This document shows positions 1 through 6,144 of a stretch of 6,890 bases of DNA, one piece after another. How positions within the stretch are numbered: the first letter of the stretch is position 1; each line of letters starts with the position of its first letter. The notes below the pieces were generated by a model. That model was not told where the DNA came from. It worked only from the letters and a program-made list of their open reading frames with translations, and did no database searches. A program made the position numbers and the translations under genes. Origin of the DNA: Fidelibacterota bacterium (GTDB taxonomy: Bacteria > Fidelibacterota > UBA2242); the NCBI GenBank assembly GCA_023133185.1, contig JAGLWX010000369.1, positions 1-6,890 on the forward strand, in the 5' to 3' direction.

Positions 1-248
1 AAATACCGACTTGCTCGCCTTAGAAAGAAAAATAGAATCGGGGACAGTAGTTTTTTTTGAAGAATGACTACATCATAAGTTTTACACTTTTGGAACAGTT
101 TCAAACGCGCCGATAATGATTTTGGTAGAATATATAACTCGGCATGCACTCCACGGCGAGCCAGCGGTTCTATAAGATTTGCCGCGCGTATTCTTGTACT
201 CGCTAAATCCGATGAACGACCAATGAACATTATTCGAAATGTTTTCAT
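1..248 (-). CDS. Glycosyltransferase, N-terminal fragment (cut by window edge)
   Basis: An open frame starts with ATG at 248 and runs leftwards through the window edge without a stop, giving 82 complete codons. The product begins MKTFRIMFIGRSSDLASTRI. This fits the first beta strand and loop of a GT-B glycosyltransferase, and the D-x-A-S-T-R-I-R-A stretch (residues 14-22) resembles the ASxRxR motif of many GT4-like enzymes. Residues 59-70, DVVILQKKLLSP, match the 'YDVVxxQK' strand that usually follows in these proteins. The likely role is transfer of a sugar to a surface glycan at the cytoplasmic face of the inner membrane; donor and acceptor cannot be read. The start is supported by GGAAAAG nine bases upstream. 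The frame also stays open upstream of this ATG, but the alignment-like start favours 248. It is the last visible gene of the minus-strand glycan block, 216 bp after the GT4 gene. An A8 run on the coding strand (51-58) lies inside the gene. Confidence 0.85.
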   Translation of the reverse strand, partial: MKTFRIMFIGRSSDLASTRIRAANLIEPLARRGVHAELYILPKSLSARLKLFQKCKTYDVVILQKKLLSPILFFFLRRASRY

Positions 249-464
249 CTCATACGACTTTTCCAGGTTAGACAGGAAGAGTAACGGAATATACCTTGAT
301 TCAGTATCGCCCTTTCAGTAAAAGATAGCATATTGCTGAATATAAAAAAAACACCCCCAAAAATGTAGAGCCCAAAGGGTTTTTATATATTTCCTACATG
401 GACTTGCAAATCCTTGAATTCTGAGAAATCCGAACTTCAATTATCGCTTTCTTTCACTCTTAGA
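249..464. other. Intergenic spacer inside the glycan block
   Basis: These 216 bases hold no convincing reading frame. They contain several homopolymer runs, including A8 at 344-351 and C5 at 354-358, and an AT-rich patch around 385-395. On the minus strand a TTGCAA followed after 16 bases by TATAAA could serve as a promoter for the downstream glycosyltransferase, but in sequence this AT-rich such a match is easily due to chance. No good terminator hairpin for the GT4 gene is visible. The spacer is long for an operon, so the next glycosyltransferase may have its own promoter. Confidence 0.4.
258..264 (-). promoter_or_regulatory. Ribosome binding site of the truncated glycosyltransferase
   Basis: The coding-strand sequence GGAAAAG lies nine bases before the ATG at 248. 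It is a moderate Shine-Dalgarno match and supports this start over any position further upstream in the open frame. Confidence 0.45.
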
Positions 465-1580
465 TTATATTTTTATCTCTGATTTTCGAGAGTACAATTC
501 TTTTAGATAACCATCAACCTCATTGACCATTTTATCAATCGAGAAATTCCTCTGTATGTATTCCCTTGCATCGCGTGATATATTTTCTCGACGTTCTGCT
601 GACTTTAATAGATCCAAAATTTCTATTGTCATCGCTTGAACAGCATTGGGCGGCACAATAACACCAGTTTTCTCCGACTGTATAAGTTCTCTGACCCCAC
701 CAACATCAAATGTTACCACGGGTCTTCCAATCGCCATAGCTTCCATAAGAACATTAGGAAAACCATCGTAGGAAGAAGTAAGTAATACCACGTCACAATA
801 ACTATATAACGCATCAAGTTCCTTTTGAAAACCAAGCATAAACACACTATCTTCAATACCTAACTGAATGGCATTCTGTTTTATTTTATTCTTTAGAGGT
901 CCCTCTCCGACAATGAGAAAGACTGCCTCAGGATATTTTTGCTTAATATTTCTGGCAACTTTTAGGAAAAGATGATGCTGTTTAATGGGAACCAATCGAC
1001 CAAAGATACTTATTACCGGACCTCGTGCCGGAAGAGAATATTTCTGTTGAATTTTTTGGGGAACAATCTCTGGTTTAACTTTAACCTCAACCCCGTTGCG
1101 AATAAGTCGTACAAACCCATCTTCCATCCATCCGTAGGACATATATTTCTCTTTGATCTGAATAGCATTTGTAATTACACCGTCCACCATCCGTTTGTAG
1201 AGAAAACGATACCGCCAGTTATTATGTACATTTGGCATCCCAGCGCGAGCAACTATCACTAATGGTAGTCTGGCAATTTTTCTGGCAATACTTGCCATTT
1301 TAATCTCTTTATTGTAGTGGTTGATTACAATGTCAATTTGATATTTGGATAATATTTTTGACAGTCGATAACTGTTTAGAATACTAAAATCCATTCCAAA
1401 TTTTAAAGTAAAGGTAATAAACCCGGCTTCAATACATCTATTCGTAAATATAGCATCAGGTTTTCCACCACAGAAAATGTTATGTCCCTTTTCACGTAAT
1501 CCTTTAGCAGTAATTAGCATCCATTTCTCGATGCCTCCCCAGGCTTTGATCTTTGTACTGTTTATGAACAATATATTCAT
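465..1580 (-). CDS. GT4-family (GT-B fold) glycosyltransferase
   Basis: The 371-residue product has the length and layout of a retaining GT4 enzyme. The N-terminal Rossmann half opens with MNILFIN and a glycine-rich loop, AWGGIEKW (13-20). The C-terminal half has FGRLVPIK (193-200), with Arg195 and Lys200 in the usual donor-phosphate positions, then FLIVGEGPL (221-229) and DVVLLTSSYDGFPNVLMEAM (263-282). The last stretch is the E-x7-E region, but its first acidic residue is Asp272 rather than Glu; Glu280 is kept. GGVRELI (294-300) and GVIVPP (306-311) follow as expected. No signal peptide or membrane segment is seen, so it should act at the cytoplasmic face of the inner membrane on a nucleotide-sugar donor. 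It lies 42 bp after the glycerophosphotransferase-like gene and is probably co-transcribed with it. There is no recognisable Shine-Dalgarno sequence before the ATG. The family is sure; the sugar and acceptor are not readable. Confidence 0.95.
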   Translation of the reverse strand: MNILFINSTKIKAWGGIEKWMLITAKGLREKGHNIFCGGKPDAIFTNRCIEAGFITFTLKFGMDFSILNSYRLSKILSKYQIDIVINHYNKEIKMASIARKIARLPLVIVARAGMPNVHNNWRYRFLYKRMVDGVITNAIQIKEKYMSYGWMEDGFVRLIRNGVEVKVKPEIVPQKIQQKYSLPARGPVISIFGRLVPIKQHHLFLKVARNIKQKYPEAVFLIVGEGPLKNKIKQNAIQLGIEDSVFMLGFQKELDALYSYCDVVLLTSSYDGFPNVLMEAMAIGRPVVTFDVGGVRELIQSEKTGVIVPPNAVQAMTIEILDLLKSAERRENISRDAREYIQRNFSIDKMVNEVDGYLKELYSRKSEIKI

Positions 1581-1622
1581 TGTAAAGATGATTAAAGTTT
1601 TAAGTAATGGACATTTTAATAA

Positions 1623-2675
1623 TCAGTGAGACATGCTTTTAATAAAAGATACTGCTCTTTCAGTACATTTCCCATCATTAAAATAAAAACATTTTTTTAG
1701 TAAGGACTGTAAATCGGTTTTATATTTATTCTTTTGAAGGTTTCCTTTCACAAGAGGTAATATAGAGCCCTTTCCGTTCCAACAATCAACAATATTTCTA
1801 ATATCAAATTCGGATCGTTGCTTGTCAATATTAGATTCATCAATGTATATTTGAAGCACCGGCATTGTAAAGATAAGAGATTGGTAGGAAATAGAAGAGT
1901 TATCGGAGATAAGAAGGTCGGAAATAAAAAGATTTTCCATTGTATCTTCAGTTCGGATATTCCAGGGCTCAACTATGTAAACATTTTTATATTTCCCTGT
2001 TTTAATGAATTTTCTGATGGAACCTAATCTACGCCAGTCATAGTAATGAGGCCGTATGAAAAGATTGTACTCATTCGAGAATTGTTCTATGAAGCTGTAA
2101 CTGTGTTTCATTAATGTGCCGGCACACAATTTCCAGGTAGGCGCGTACAGAATATTAGGACGTGACATATCTTTCACTCCAAAGTTCTTTAATATTTTTG
2201 AACGATCCATCTTTCCGTTTACTACATCATCGAATCTCAAATTTCCCGTACGGACGATCTGGTCTTCACGAATATTTAACTCTTTATATTGCATTAACTT
2301 TCGCAGCCATAAGTCTCCATCTATAAAATAGTAATCAAACGGAAATTGATCTCGACCCTGTTCTTTTCTCACTCCTACACCATGTTTCATACATATTGCA
2401 ATCAATTTATCGGGATTTCTGGAAAAGTGAAACTTATTTAAGCTTATCAGAATGCCGGATAACTTATCATATTTCTCATATCTCTTATAGCGCGTTTTGG
2501 GCTGGCATCCAAATATATCCTTGCTGGGATTTTTTGAGGGAAACCCAGCAAAGTTTTTCTTTAAATGTATTATTGCTCTTGGCTTGTGTATAATGAAATC
2601 TCCCCCGATTTCACGATACAGAGATTTTACATAAGAGTATTGATAAATGTTACGCGCTTGATAGTAGATCTTCAT
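1623..2675 (-). CDS. CDP-glycerol glycerophosphotransferase-like (TagB/TagF type) transferase
   Basis: The 350-residue protein carries the motifs of the CDP-glycerol:poly(glycerophosphate) glycerophosphotransferase family. These are KHGVG (97-101, His98 at the usual HG catalytic position), TGNLRFDD (143-150), ILYAPTW (175-181), RPHYYD (208-213, His210 matching the K/RPH histidine) and the C-terminal SDLLISDNSSISYQ (252-265). The last is the SD-x6-SS nucleotide-binding region. Known members transfer glycerol-phosphate, ribitol-phosphate or related units from CDP-polyols to teichoic acids, capsules or O-antigens. Here it probably adds a polyol-phosphate or similar group to the glycan built by the neighbouring glycosyltransferases. 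It is shorter than TagF and close to a single catalytic domain. No signal peptide is seen. The start codon is preceded only by a weak AAGG 12 bases away, so the start is less certain than the family. It sits 184 bp downstream of the exporter gene on the same strand. The exact substrate cannot be stated. Confidence 0.85.
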   Translation of the reverse strand: MKIYYQARNIYQYSYVKSLYREIGGDFIIHKPRAIIHLKKNFAGFPSKNPSKDIFGCQPKTRYKRYEKYDKLSGILISLNKFHFSRNPDKLIAICMKHGVGVRKEQGRDQFPFDYYFIDGDLWLRKLMQYKELNIREDQIVRTGNLRFDDVVNGKMDRSKILKNFGVKDMSRPNILYAPTWKLCAGTLMKHSYSFIEQFSNEYNLFIRPHYYDWRRLGSIRKFIKTGKYKNVYIVEPWNIRTEDTMENLFISDLLISDNSSISYQSLIFTMPVLQIYIDESNIDKQRSEFDIRNIVDCWNGKGSILPLVKGNLQKNKYKTDLQSLLKKCFYFNDGKCTERAVSFIKSMSH

Positions 2676-2859
2676 GAATGCAAGTTGCCTTACTGTTAGA
2701 AAAACCCTTTTTTTGTTTAAACTTCTATTTTGATTTCATCTAAAAATCTGCTTTCATCAGCAAGTAAGTGTAATTGAAATAATCTGAAATTAAAAATGAA
2801 TGTTAAATATGATTACTAGATTTATATGTTGCAATCGTTCCATTCCATTTTATCTATTC

Positions 2860-4713
2860 TCATGTTTGATGATTCACTGTAGGATTTATTTGAGTATCAT
2901 ACAAATATTTATACAAGCCGTTTTTTTCTAACAGTTCCGAATGCGTTCCGATCTCCACGATTCCCCCATCTTCCAGAACTATTATCTTACTTGCATTCTG
3001 AATAGTTGACAGACGGTGTGCAATTACTAAAGTTGTACGATCTTTCATCAAAGTTTCGATAGCCATTTGGACTTTTTGTTCAGATTCGGTATCAAGGGAA
3101 GATGTTGCTTCATCCAGGATTAATATCGGCGGATTTTTCAATAAGGCTCTGGCAATGGCGATACGTTGCGCCTGTCCACCCGATAAACGGGAACCTTTGT
3201 CTCCTATAATTGTATCGTACTTATCGGGAAATTCCTCAATAAATTCATCGGCATTTGCGGCACGTGCGGCAGCCTTTACGGCTTTCGGATCTGCATCGGT
3301 CATACCGTAGGCAATATTATTAAAAATTGTATCGTTAAATAAAATCGTTTCCTGAGTTACTATTCCCATTAATGAACGTAGCGATGACAAGGTAATATCA
3401 CGTATATCAGTTCCATCGATAATTATTCGCCCTTTTTTTACATCATAAAACCGGGGCAATAGATCAACCAGGGTTGATTTTCCCGCGCCACTGTGCCCAA
3501 CTATGGCGATAATATCTCCTTTTTTAACGGTAAAATTGATGTCTTTTAACACCTCGTTATTTACTGTATCATATTGATGAGTAACGTTCTCATAATGAAT
3601 TTCCGATTTAAAGCTGTTTATCTGAGTCGCGTCCGGTTTTTCAACAATATCAGATTTCTCATCAAGAATGGAAAACACTCTTCCCGCAGACGCCAGTCCT
3701 TCCTGAATATCGACATTAACGGTATTGAGGGTTTTAATTGGATGTAGAATTGCGAAAAGCAGTATAATAAATCGGATAAAATCTTCGGCTTCAATACCCG
3801 TACCTGCGAGGACATGATTACCACCGATCCAAAGCAATATTACACCGACACCAACTCCGAAAGTTTCATTTATCGGTGAAGAAATTGCCCGCAACCGAGT
3901 TCGCCTAAGTGTCATTTTAAAGTATTTCTGGGTTTCAGAGAAAAACCGTCTTTTCTCAAATTGCTCCATAGCAAAAGCTTTGACGACCCGGATACCGTTA
4001 ATTGTCTCACTTAAAATCGCCATAATACCGGCTATTTGTTTTGATGTTCTGACCGATTTACGGCGAATGCTTTGCCCTATTTTGGCAATAGTAAATAAGG
4101 AGACCGGTAAAATAACGATCGCTAACAATGAGAGCTTCCAGGAGATGATAAACAGTAATATAACAAATGTCAGAATGTTTATTGGTTCAACCAACAATTT
4201 ATTAAAGCTAACGGCAAACGCTCTTCTCATAATTCCTACATCGTTCAATACAATCGAGAGGAGTTCTCCCCCCTTTTTTCGATGATAATAGGATAACGAT
4301 AATTCGTGTAGATGGGCATACAGAGCATTCCTCAGATCTCTGATCAACTTTAGTTGCACATAGCCCAGGGCAATATTTTTTATATAGAAAAACACATTCT
4401 TGAAAAAAAACATGAGAAAAATTGCGATACAGAGAGCTTTCAGGGAGGCAAAGGGATCTTCCTGAATTATCAGCCGATTAGTAAAGTTTTTAATCTTTGT
4501 ATTAGCATCGATCTTTTCTTCGATCTTAACAGTTGACTCCTGGTTTTGAACAACTTGCCGATGTTCCTGAGGAAATATAACATTAATGAAAGACGCCGTA
4601 AGCCAAACAGAGGCGCTATTAAATACAACAAAAATTAATGATGCCAGGATTCCGCCAAGCAGAACTTTCCAGTAGGGTTTCACCCATTTTAGCATTCTTA
4701 AATATAGATTCAT
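2860..4713 (-). CDS. MsbA-like ABC exporter, fused membrane and ATPase domains
   Basis: The 617-residue protein is a complete half-transporter. An N-terminal six-helix membrane domain (about 1-345) is followed by an ATPase domain (about 370-610). The ATPase signatures are all intact: Walker A GHSGAGKST (406-414), Q-loop Gln454, signature LSGGQ (510-514), Walker B LILDE (531-535, catalytic Glu535), D-loop SSLD (538-541) and switch His566. It should work as a homodimer in the inner membrane. By family (MsbA, PglK and relatives) and by its glycosyltransferase neighbours it probably flips a lipid-linked glycan or lipid A-type molecule; a drug or peptide substrate cannot be excluded. It is longer than typical MsbA (about 580), mainly through a charged segment of some 40 residues (47-88) between helices 1 and 2, facing the periplasm. 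No Shine-Dalgarno is seen before the ATG. It is the first gene of the glycan block, behind the terminator of the preceding gene. Confidence 0.96.
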   Translation of the reverse strand: MNLYLRMLKWVKPYWKVLLGGILASLIFVVFNSASVWLTASFINVIFPQEHRQVVQNQESTVKIEEKIDANTKIKNFTNRLIIQEDPFASLKALCIAIFLMFFFKNVFFYIKNIALGYVQLKLIRDLRNALYAHLHELSLSYYHRKKGGELLSIVLNDVGIMRRAFAVSFNKLLVEPINILTFVILLFIISWKLSLLAIVILPVSLFTIAKIGQSIRRKSVRTSKQIAGIMAILSETINGIRVVKAFAMEQFEKRRFFSETQKYFKMTLRRTRLRAISSPINETFGVGVGVILLWIGGNHVLAGTGIEAEDFIRFIILLFAILHPIKTLNTVNVDIQEGLASAGRVFSILDEKSDIVEKPDATQINSFKSEIHYENVTHQYDTVNNEVLKDINFTVKKGDIIAIVGHSGAGKSTLVDLLPRFYDVKKGRIIIDGTDIRDITLSSLRSLMGIVTQETILFNDTIFNNIAYGMTDADPKAVKAAARAANADEFIEEFPDKYDTIIGDKGSRLSGGQAQRIAIARALLKNPPILILDEATSSLDTESEQKVQMAIETLMKDRTTLVIAHRLSTIQNASKIIVLEDGGIVEIGTHSELLEKNGLYKYLYDTQINPTVNHQT

Positions 4714-4856
4714 CGAAAAAACAAATTAGTTTATTATCGTTTTAGTTATTTTCCATCCAACTTACATAATCCAAAAATCTTCCAAATTTAACATTATTCA
4801 AGTAGAAATAAAGCAACTTCATTTATTTCTGATCATCAGAGGTAAATAAAACGTAA
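4714..4856 (-). promoter_or_regulatory. Probable promoter region of the exporter and glycan genes
   Basis: The region lies between a strong terminator and the exporter start, so a promoter for the downstream block is expected here. On the minus strand there is a TAAATTTG, which fits the TAnnTTTG -7 element described for Bacteroidota. A TTG lies 23 bases upstream of it, at the far end of the allowed spacing. In sequence this AT-rich the match could be chance. No operator-like repeat was recognised. Confidence 0.3.
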
Positions 4857-4883
4857 AAGGCGCCCCCGTATCGAGGACGCCTT
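4857..4883 (-). terminator. Strong intrinsic terminator behind the barrel-protein gene
   Basis: On the minus strand AAGGCGTCCTCG pairs with CGGGGGCGCCTT around a three-base loop (ATA). The 12-bp stem includes two G-U pairs. It is followed directly by TTACGTTTTATTT, giving a T-rich tail that starts within the arm's last bases. It begins 28 bases past the stop of the gene at 5537-4911. The tail is T-rich only on the minus strand, so it acts in that direction and separates the barrel-protein gene from the exporter block. Confidence 0.85.
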
Positions 4884-4910
4884 ACCGGATGTAGAAAATG
4901 TCAATATTTT

Positions 4911-5537
4911 TTAGAATAGCCCGAAATTCAGCGCCATCTTCAGTTCCAAACCGTCGAGATCACCGGTTTTCAAGCCTTTATAATCGAAGCCCAATGCGTA
5001 CCTGTAAGTTGCCCCGACATTAAGACGGCAAAATTTCGCTACATTCAATTCAAGAGATACGGTCGGCTGTAATACAAAGAAAACATCATGATATACATCA
5101 AAATCATCTTCGTCATAATCTTCATCCCAAATATCGACATTATTATGTGTTCCAAGACCGCCAACACCAAACAGTGATGATACTTGAATATGAACTAATT
5201 GCGACGGTGCAATAATATATCCCAGTTCCAGCCCGCCGTATCCCATATTCAAATATCTTGAAGAATCTCCCGGTATGCCTTCCGGACTGATATCAATTCT
5301 GTTTACCAATCCGTATCCGGCACCACCGATGATAAAACGATGATTCAGCACGAAAGCTCCACTGCCTCCGGTAAACACCGCATATTCACCGTTGAGTTTG
5401 CCGATGGATATAGCCGGTCCGCCGTAGCCACCGAGTACTGCTCCTTTTTGAAAAAGGGTCGTCTGTTCAAAATTGTTTTGGCCAAACATAACTGTTGCCA
5501 ACAAAACCACTGCCGTCATAACTCTAATTGTTTTCAT
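4911..5537 (-). CDS. Secreted, probably outer-membrane beta-barrel-like protein of unknown function
   Basis: The 208-residue product starts with a clear signal peptide: basic MKTIR, a hydrophobic core (about 6-17), and a likely cleavage near Gly19/Gln20. The mature part is rich in Gly, Tyr, Phe and Leu. It shows alternating hydrophobic stretches, such as AFVLNHRFIIGGAGYGLVNR (61-80), GGLELGYIIA (101-110) and FVLQPTVSLELNVA (154-167), and it ends LKMALNFGLF with a terminal Phe. These are hallmarks of a small outer-membrane barrel inserted by the BAM machinery. I recall similar hypothetical proteins with a GG-Y/H-GGP-x-I start and an NHRFIIGGGGYG core from Bacteroidota-like genomes, but know no assigned function. 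One predicted loop, 136-151, is strikingly acidic (11 Asp/Glu). The ATG is fixed by AAAGGAG five bases upstream. The gene ends in its own terminator and is probably monocistronic. The barrel assignment is inferred; a periplasmic protein is the alternative. Confidence 0.82.
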   Translation of the reverse strand: MKTIRVMTAVVLLATVMFGQNNFEQTTLFQKGAVLGGYGGPAISIGKLNGEYAVFTGGSGAFVLNHRFIIGGAGYGLVNRIDISPEGIPGDSSRYLNMGYGGLELGYIIAPSQLVHIQVSSLFGVGGLGTHNNVDIWDEDYDEDDFDVYHDVFFVLQPTVSLELNVAKFCRLNVGATYRYALGFDYKGLKTGDLDGLELKMALNFGLF

Positions 5538-5542
5538 GATAT

Positions 5543-5549
5543 CTCCTTT
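5543..5549 (-). promoter_or_regulatory. Ribosome binding site of the barrel-like protein
   Basis: The coding strand reads AAAGGAG five bases before the ATG at 5537. It is a near-perfect Shine-Dalgarno sequence and decides the start. It contrasts with the exporter and GT4 genes, which have none. Confidence 0.8.
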
Positions 5550-5642
5550 TTGTTTTATTCATGATTTAACAGACCGGTTAGATGAATACATAATTCGATA
5601 GTTGTCATCGCAATCGCATATATGGAATAGTTGTGACCTTAA

Positions 5643-5841
5643 TCAAGAATCGGGAAGTTCAGCGGGATTTTTCCCAAACCGGAATATCGTTTTGAGTTGG
5701 GTGATCATTTGCTCGTTCTCTGCAGTAAAAATGTCCTTCGCAACTTCCAGAAAAATCGTAAAAATACCAGCGGGCGCTAGCTATTCTTGATGGATTCGTG
5801 AAAAGTCCTCTCGCAAAGAACGTTAAGTTCTTCATATTCAT
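5643..5841 (-). pseudogene. Possible frame-broken small gene, unrecognised
   Basis: An ATG-started frame (5841 to 5659, 60 codons, MNMKNLTFFARGLFTNPSRI...) becomes unlike ordinary protein after about residue 24, with many Trp, Tyr, Cys and His. Over the same DNA a second frame, open from 5780 to a TGA at 5643-5645, encodes a protein-like 45-residue stretch that includes IFTIFLEVAKDIFTAENEQM and LKTIFRFGKNPAELPDS. This second frame has no ATG, GTG or TTG start of its own upstream of its single internal Met. A one-base shift near 5770-5780 would join the N-terminal part of the first frame to the second, giving about 65 residues. That pattern suits a decayed gene or a sequencing error, but short open frames also arise by chance. 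Upstream of the ATG only a weak AGG is seen. I do not recognise a family and claim no function. Confidence 0.25.
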
Positions 5842-6053
5842 TATTCTTAACCTATATATTTGTTATCCGTTTATTTTCTTCAAAATGAGAAAACCGCTAT
5901 TCTGATTTTTCAGGTGAAATCCGATAGTATTTATTGTTTTTCTCGAGAAACCTCTTTAATTTTTTAAGTTTTATAACAAGGCAGAATATCGATGAGGTGA
6001 GATAATCTATTGGTACACTATTTGTCACACAGTGATTCGATTATTTTTTCGTA

Positions 6054-6085
6054 CCTGATTCTTTTCATCATTCGAATATTATAAA
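6054..6085 (+). promoter_or_regulatory. Candidate promoter of the mutase gene
   Basis: CTGATT at 6055-6060 is followed after 16 bases by TATTAT (6077-6082), which overlaps TATAAA (6080-6085). This is a weak sigma70-like pair that would start transcription near 6090, just before the inverted repeat. The first hexamer is a poor match, so the assignment rests mainly on position. Confidence 0.3.
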
Positions 6086-6095
6086 TTAGCAACTG

Positions 6096-6128
6096 TTATG
6101 ACGAGATGCATATTCGGTCTTGTCATAA
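6096..6128 (+). promoter_or_regulatory. Inverted repeat in the mutase leader, abutting the ribosome binding site
   Basis: TTATGACGAGAT (6096-6107) can pair with GTCTTGTCATAA (6117-6128) around a nine-base spacer. The outer seven bases of each arm are perfect complements; the inner part adds pairs with two G-T wobbles. The right arm ends where the Shine-Dalgarno begins. It could be an operator for a dimeric regulator or an RNA hairpin that affects translation. No T-run follows, so it is not a terminator. Confidence 0.5.
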
Positions 6129-6136
6129 GAGAGGAG
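6129..6136 (+). promoter_or_regulatory. Ribosome binding site of the mutase
   Basis: GAGAGGAG lies eight bases before the ATG at 6145 and fixes that start. It directly follows the right arm of the inverted repeat at 6096-6128. Confidence 0.8.
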
Positions 6137-6144
6137 ACTCAGTA

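Larger units (their letters stand above)
5538..6144. other. Long intergenic region between divergent genes
   Basis: The 607 bases separate the minus-strand barrel gene from the plus-strand mutase. No intact gene can be supported. The left half (5643-5841) contains a possible frame-broken small gene on the minus strand, listed separately. The right half is AT-rich and carries short palindromes: TTTCTCGAGAAA (5939-5950), TCAC-ACA-GTGA (6025-6035) and the longer inverted repeat at 6096-6128. It should hold the promoters of both flanking genes. No tRNA, riboswitch core, CRISPR repeat or insertion-sequence end was recognised. Confidence 0.6.

Noticed and set aside
344..405. Terminator behind the GT4 gene
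   Set aside because: The A-rich and T-rich runs can pair only with mismatches and a very large loop, and the G-C part is three pairs at best.
972..1262. Plus-strand open frame of 96 codons
   Set aside because: It lies entirely opposite the well-supported GT4 gene and its product has no recognisable motif.
3980..4285. Plus-strand open frame of 101 codons
   Set aside because: It lies fully antisense to the membrane domain of the ABC exporter, and its hydrophobic look is a mirror of that coding sequence.
5340..5564. Plus-strand open frame of 74 codons over the start of the barrel gene
   Set aside because: It overlaps the signal peptide region and ribosome binding site of a better-supported gene on the other strand, and it has no recognisable motif.
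5602..5790. Plus-strand open frame of 62 codons in the intergenic region
   Set aside because: No Shine-Dalgarno sequence, no motif, and it overlaps the more protein-like minus-strand frames.
6025..6035. CRP-like site TCAC-ACA-GTGA
   Set aside because: The half-sites are in the wrong spacing and orientation for the CRP consensus, and a 4-bp repeat is expected by chance.
5842..6144. Cobalamin riboswitch before the B12-dependent mutase
   Set aside because: No B12-box-like GCCACTG and no multi-helix core could be found; only short palindromes are present.
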